Assembly: GCA_937890005.1 (NCBI GenBank)
Contig: CALBZA010000037.1
Coordinates: 1-64,000, forward strand
Source: an uncultured Verrucomicrobia subdivision 3 bacterium
GTDB taxonomy: Bacteria; Verrucomicrobiota; Verrucomicrobiia; Limisphaerales; DASXHY01
Length of the DNA: 64,000 bases
Direction: 5' to 3'
Shown here piece by piece: positions 60,173-64,000 of the stretch. The first letter of the stretch is position 1. Each line of letters opens with the position of its first letter. The notes under the pieces are model-generated. The model made no database searches, had not been told where the DNA came from, and worked only from the letters and a program-made list of their open reading frames with translations. The position numbers and the translations under genes are program-made.

Positions 60173-62479
60173 TCACGGCAAAGTCACTTCGATGCCGCCT
60201 ACCGATCGGTATGACGGATCGCCGAGAGGCGGAACTACTTTCTCAGGACGGCGTGGTTCATGAATGTCGCTGAGTTCGCGCAGCACACGGCGGACGTTCA
60301 GATGACTGTTCAAATGATAGTTCGCCGCTGTCTTTGCCATTCCGACGCGGACAGAAAACGCTTCCGGCGGAAGAGCTCGGAACAGATCTTCATCCGTCCA
60401 GTCATCGCCGATTCCCAGGATGAATTCGACAGGCTGGTTCTTCAGCCACTTCATAGCAGCCGTTCCTTTGTTGACGCCGGTATTGCGGATTTCGATGACC
60501 TTGTTTCCTTCGAGGACCTGCACGTCGATGTTGCGGGTGTAACTCGCCAGATCATCGACCAGTTCCTGTGCGCGCAATGAAGCCTGTTCCGGATCGGCTT
60601 TGCGATAATGCCATGCGAGCGAAAATTCCTTTTCCTCCAGCAACGCACCCGGCAGGCGATCCACATACACGTTGAGAATCGGACGAACGCGATCCTTCCA
60701 GTCCGTCGTCAGCGTTCTCAACTGCCGCCATTCCTCACCCCGACGCCGCAGCCAGACGCCATGCTCGGCAATGAGCGCGAGCGGCAAATGCCCAAACCAG
60801 CTTTCCAGATCGGCACGACAGCGGCCGCTAACAATCGCGACCTGGTTGTTCGGATCCGACGCGAGCCGTTGAATCAATTCCAGGAGATCGGCGTCAGGCC
60901 GGGCCTGCCTCGGCGTCTCCGAAAACGGAACCAGCGTGCCATCGTAATCGAGCAACAACGCACGCTGATTGGCGACGCGATATTGTTGAACGAGCTGGTT
61001 GTAAGCCTTTCCGCTCAGCGATCGTGCGCGGCGTGCCGCTTCGGTCTTTTGCGAATTGAACATCGCCTGCACGAAATCCTCGGCCCAGCGGTTCACGTCA
61101 TATCGACGCAACCGTGTCTGCAGCGCCTGATTGCGCTTGATCTGTTCCGCAACCGGCATCGTCAGCGCCTGTTCCAGCGCCCGCGCAAAGTCGTCCGAGT
61201 GATACGGATTCACGATCAGCGCCTCGCCCATTTCCTTCGCGGCGCCGGCCATTTCGCTGAGGATCAGAACGCCGGTCTGATCCGGACGTGAAGCAATGAA
61301 TTCCTTTGCGACCAGGTTCATTCCATCGCGCAACGGCGTGATCATCGCCACGTCACAGAACCGGTAAAGGGCGACGATCTCGTCGAAGTTCAGATCGCGA
61401 TATTGATAGATCAGCGGCGTCCATTGAACATTGCCGTAGGCGCCGACAATGCGGCCGACGGCCTGTTCAAGTTCGCGCTTCATAGCCTGGTAGCTCTCGA
61501 CTCCAATTCGTGATGGAGCGACTGAAATGACGAAGGTGACCTTTCCGTGCCACTGTGGATTGCGCTGGAGGAAGAGCTCGTATCCGCGCAACCGATTGAT
61601 CAGCCCCTTGCTGTAATCGAGCCGATCCACGGAAAAAATAATCTTCTGTTCGCGGCAGTTGACGCGCAGATCTGCGACGCGTTGATCTGTCTCCGGGCTC
61701 GCGGCAGCCGTGGCAAACCGATCGAAATCGATTCCCATCGGGAATGTGTCCACCTTCACCACCCGATCACCAAGGCTCAGGCTGCCAAGCTGATGTTCGT
61801 AACCGACAGTGCGCAGAACGGAAGTGAGAAAGTCGCGCGTATAATCGTGTGTGTGGAATCCCACCAAACTTGCGCCCAGGACCCCTTCAATCAGGTCCGC
61901 ACGCCAGGCCCGCGGCAGCAGACGGAAAACCTCGTAGGACGGAAATGGAATGTGCAGGAAGAATCCGATCGGCATTTCGGGGTAATGCTTCCGGATCATT
62001 CGCGGCACCAGCATGAGCTGATAGTCATGAATCCAGAGCGTGTCGTCAGGCCGCAGCGTCCTCAAAAGAGCGTCGGCATAAAGCTGGTTCACCTTCTGAT
62101 ATTCCTGCCAGTAATCCTCCTCGTAACGCGCGAGCGTGGAGAAGTAATGGAACAGCGGCCAGATCGTCTTGTTGCAGAAGCCGTGATAGAACCGGTCCAC
62201 GCTTTCAGATGGAAGAAACACTGGAGCCGCCTTGTAGGCTTCACCATGTTTCAGCACCAGCTCGCGACTTTCCTCCGGGATGTCGCCGCCGGGCCAGCCG
62301 ACCCAGACAAAGTCGAGCTTCCGGGATGGATCAGCCGCCGTGCGCTCCAGATAACTCCAGAGGCCGGTCGTCAACCCGCCGGAACTGGATTTGAACTCCG
62401 GCACTCCATTCGGCATGGAGACCGTGAAGGGCAACCGATTTGAGGCAACAACCAACCGCATGTTTTTAGATTCAGACAT
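60173..62479 (-). CDS. Bifunctional trehalose-6-phosphate synthase / trehalose-6-phosphate phosphatase
   Basis: About 768 residues from the ATG at 62479. The N-terminal GT20 domain (1-480) has LVVASNRLPF, the LWIHDYQLMLVPRMIR motif, the sugar-nucleotide region FSVDRLDYSKGLINRLRGYE and TPLRDGMNLVAKEF. The C-terminal HAD phosphatase domain (about 500-745) has DYDGTLVPFSE, IVSGR, and the late IGDDWTDEDLF acidic motif. It makes trehalose from UDP- or ADP-glucose and glucose-6-P in one fused protein. A receiver-domain gene ends 10 bases upstream and the MscS gene lies downstream. Confidence 0.95.
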   Translation of the reverse strand: MSESKNMRLVVASNRLPFTVSMPNGVPEFKSSSGGLTTGLWSYLERTAADPSRKLDFVWVGWPGGDIPEESRELVLKHGEAYKAAPVFLPSESVDRFYHGFCNKTIWPLFHYFSTLARYEEDYWQEYQKVNQLYADALLRTLRPDDTLWIHDYQLMLVPRMIRKHYPEMPIGFFLHIPFPSYEVFRLLPRAWRADLIEGVLGASLVGFHTHDYTRDFLTSVLRTVGYEHQLGSLSLGDRVVKVDTFPMGIDFDRFATAAASPETDQRVADLRVNCREQKIIFSVDRLDYSKGLINRLRGYELFLQRNPQWHGKVTFVISVAPSRIGVESYQAMKRELEQAVGRIVGAYGNVQWTPLIYQYRDLNFDEIVALYRFCDVAMITPLRDGMNLVAKEFIASRPDQTGVLILSEMAGAAKEMGEALIVNPYHSDDFARALEQALTMPVAEQIKRNQALQTRLRRYDVNRWAEDFVQAMFNSQKTEAARRARSLSGKAYNQLVQQYRVANQRALLLDYDGTLVPFSETPRQARPDADLLELIQRLASDPNNQVAIVSGRCRADLESWFGHLPLALIAEHGVWLRRRGEEWRQLRTLTTDWKDRVRPILNVYVDRLPGALLEEKEFSLAWHYRKADPEQASLRAQELVDDLASYTRNIDVQVLEGNKVIEIRNTGVNKGTAAMKWLKNQPVEFILGIGDDWTDEDLFRALPPEAFSVRVGMAKTAANYHLNSHLNVRRVLRELSDIHEPRRPEKVVPPLGDPSYRSVGGIEVTLP

Positions 62480-62489
62480 CAGATAAAAT

Positions 62490-62912
62490 TCAACCCACCC
62501 GCAGCCGCGGCTCGTTCTCACGCCGCCGCGCCGCCAGGCTCATTCGTTGTTCAAGAGTTTGCGCCAACAGTTCTTCAACCTTCTCCAGCAACGGCGGCAC
62601 GTCGATCGGCTTCTTCATCAACACACTGATCCCCGGGATCATCGTCGAATCCAGCTGATCGAACATTCCAGTGATCAGGATCACCGGCATCAACGGAAAC
62701 TCCGTCGTGGTGAGGGCGAGAACATCCCAGCCATCTTTGTCCGGCATGTTCAGGTCGAGGATCAAAAGGTCAAAACCGCCAGCCTTCAACAGCTGCTCGG
62801 CTTCCGCCCCGTTGGTCGCCAGGTCAACCGTGTAACCTGATTGAACAAGCACTTTTCCAAGGGACTCGCGGACTGACGCATCGTCATCGACCGCCAAAAT
62901 TCTTTTACTCAT
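62490..62912 (-). CDS. Stand-alone response regulator receiver protein
   Basis: About 140 residues from the ATG at 62912 (MSKRILAVDDDASVRESL); an extension to 62963 has no family similarity. Conserved features are the acidic triad DDD, the acceptor Asp in LILDLNMPDKDGWD, Thr in ILITGMFD and Lys in VLMKKPIDV. It has no output domain; an Arg-rich tail ends the protein. It ends 10 bases before the trehalose gene, so the two are likely co-transcribed and the receiver may couple a phosphosignal to osmotic or stress adaptation. Confidence 0.85.
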   Translation of the reverse strand: MSKRILAVDDDASVRESLGKVLVQSGYTVDLATNGAEAEQLLKAGGFDLLILDLNMPDKDGWDVLALTTTEFPLMPVILITGMFDQLDSTMIPGISVLMKKPIDVPPLLEKVEELLAQTLEQRMSLAARRRENEPRLRVG

Positions 62913-63160
62913 AACTTTATTAACAGCCAGACTGCTGGCGCGCAGTCCCAGTATGCAGGGCATATGCCAGACGGTCGGAGCCAGTCACTTCCATCGGATT
63001 TCCGAGGAGAAACGGTGAATGGGAACAATTTATTCCCGCACAGATGTGGAACAAAATGTTCCCAAGGTGATCTTCCGGATTGCACCCCCAGAAATCAGCG
63101 ACGGCACAATCGAGCGAAATATTCCGTGCAACCGTCCTTGATCGTTCCTAAAACTGCCGC

Positions 63161-63556
63161 ATGAATTTCTCACTCGAACACCTCGGACTTCCAGCGCGCG
63201 ATCCTGTGGCCTTGAAAGATTGGTACGTCAAAGCACTCGGGGCGGAGGTGCTCTTCGACAATGCTCAGACGCCTCCGATGTTTCTGTTGCGAGTTGGCGG
63301 CGGCGTGATGATTGAAATTTACGCCGGAGATTTTGCCCTGCCTGAAACCGGCAACAACAAACTCAATGGCTGGCGGCACGTGGCGTTGAAGGTGAATTCC
63401 ATCGAAGAAGCAAAGGCCGAGCTGGAACGCCGTGGAGTGAAGTTCACGGAGGACATCAAACCGGCCGGTGGCGGTGGACGCGTGCTGTTCTTCCCTGATG
63501 CCGAGGGCAACCTGCTGCATCTCGTGGAACGTTCGTCCGATTCACCGGTGAGATGA
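63161..63556 (+). CDS. VOC-superfamily (glyoxalase/bleomycin-resistance-like) protein
   Basis: A 131-residue protein with one vicinal-oxygen-chelate module pair. Typical segments are LEHLGLPARDPVALKDWYVK, GWRHVALKVNSIEEAKAELE and VLFFPDAEGNLLHLVER. His, Glu/His and Glu positions expected for metal binding are present (EHLG, RHVAL, HLVE). The substrate cannot be told. It converges on the NUDIX gene. A 7-bp hairpin lies between them. Confidence 0.85.
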   Translation: MNFSLEHLGLPARDPVALKDWYVKALGAEVLFDNAQTPPMFLLRVGGGVMIEIYAGDFALPETGNNKLNGWRHVALKVNSIEEAKAELERRGVKFTEDIKPAGGGGRVLFFPDAEGNLLHLVERSSDSPVR

Positions 63557-63570
63557 GCCTTACCTGTAGC

Positions 63571-63588
63571 AGCGGACATCAGTCCGCT
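63571..63588. repeat. Hairpin between convergent genes
   Basis: A perfect 7-bp stem AGCGGAC-ATCA-GTCCGCT lies between the convergent VOC and NUDIX genes. There is no T-run on either strand, so it is a weak terminator candidate at best. It resembles the other short hairpins of the window. Confidence 0.5.
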
Positions 63589-63622
63589 CCATTTTCCCGG
63601 AACTTCGAACAAGCGATTCCTT

Positions 63623-64000
63623 TCAGTGGCTGAGCTTTGACCAGATGAATGCAAAAGCAGGAGCGAAATCCTCAGGCTGTTCCGCGATCCAGCTCGTAAT
63701 CTTTCCCGGCGCGAACCAATCACCGCGTTCAATCTCGTCAGCGTTCAACTGGAACGGTCCCTCCGCTTCACAACGATACACCCAGACGAACTCCTGATCG
63801 GTCTCATCGCAGGCATTGATCTTGAACAAGGGTTTCAACGTCCCGGAAACGCGCAGGCCGATCTCCTCCTGCAATTCACGAACGGCTGTCGCATCGTAAT
63901 GTTCGCCTGAATCCACGTGGCCGGAAGCGGAGGAATCCCAAACGCCCGGATGCCGGTCTTTTTTCATCGAACGCTTTTGCAGAAACACTTCACCGCGCGA
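63623..64000 (-). CDS. NUDIX hydrolase, 5' end outside window
   Basis: At least 126 residues, open to the window edge. The in-frame residues SRGEVFLQKRSMKKDRHPG continue upstream past a GTG at 63988, so the true start is probably beyond 64000. The NUDIX box (GHVDSGEHYDATAVRELQEE followed by IG) is complete. The sequence resembles the IDI-like/YfcD group, but the substrate is unknown. It would hydrolyse a nucleoside- or isoprenoid-diphosphate-like compound. Confidence 0.88.
   Translation of the reverse strand, partial: SRGEVFLQKRSMKKDRHPGVWDSSASGHVDSGEHYDATAVRELQEEIGLRVSGTLKPLFKINACDETDQEFVWVYRCEAEGPFQLNADEIERGDWFAPGKITSWIAEQPEDFAPAFAFIWSKLSH

Noticed and set aside
1..64000. CRISPR arrays, insertion sequences, prophage genes
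   Set aside because: No regularly spaced identical repeats with unique spacers, no transposase or phage structural genes were seen; the repeats present are inverted hairpin elements.

Overview
The window reads like a chromosomal segment of a GC-rich, Gram-negative bacterium of the Verrucomicrobiota. This is inferred from gene content, not from a marker gene. The evidence is a Tol-Pal-Tat operon, a small lipoprotein of the exosortase-associated TIGR04073 type, a DUF6600-like lipoprotein, hopanoid radical-SAM genes, secreted FG-GAP-type and glycosidase proteins, and abundant hairpin-forming intergenic repeats. There is one tRNA (Arg, CCT). I see no rRNA, CRISPR array, integrase or transposase.

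Layout. 1-5.99 kb: a secreted FG-GAP-like protein broken by an apparent one-base frameshift, a two-component pair (NarL-type kinase with periplasmic OB-like modules, LuxR-type regulator), MntR, and a divergent CusF-SCO1 fusion. 6-14.4 kb: PriA, a lytic transglycosylase, a DUF374 acyltransferase with ruvA and ruvC, a Pro/Gln-rich lipoprotein and a lone receiver protein. 14.6-19.1 kb: tRNA-Arg followed by two secreted carbohydrate-active enzymes. 19.1-22.9 kb: trpF, trpB, a small unknown, a ferritin-like protein and a DUF72 protein. 23.1-28.6 kb: hpnJ, hpnH, a small lipoprotein, a TPR protein, ispE and a TIGR04073 lipoprotein. 28.7-34.6 kb: tolQ-tolR-tolA-tolB-pal-pal-tatA-tatC on the minus strand, with ATGA overlaps between the first four. 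34.9-39.1 kb: an unknown membrane protein, a threonine-aldolase-type enzyme, and an NSS transporter with a MetS-like small subunit. 39.3-44.3 kb: a TetR-regulated RND efflux pair closed by a strong terminator.

44.3-58.3 kb, all minus strand, is the metabolic centre of the window. In transcription order it holds rex, a biotin-domain-less 5S-type carboxyltransferase, methylmalonyl-CoA mutase small and large subunits, meaB, methylmalonyl-CoA epimerase, a 12S-type carboxyltransferase, a small subunit, a biotin carrier protein, biotin ligase and a CoA-transferase. No biotin carboxylase and no Na+-pumping beta subunit lie in the cluster. The set therefore looks like a methylmalonyl-CoA:pyruvate transcarboxylase with its Wood-Werkman (succinate-propionate) cycle partners under a redox-sensing repressor. 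58.7-64 kb: a MscS channel, a fused trehalose-6-P synthase/phosphatase preceded by a lone receiver, a VOC-fold protein and a truncated NUDIX gene.

The least explained structure is the set of short intergenic repeats. Several families of hairpins or inverted iterated words (roughly 50-170 bp) occupy gaps between genes, densely so inside the transcarboxylase/mutase cluster. Two pairs of copies show compensatory base changes in their stems, and one element is nested inside another.
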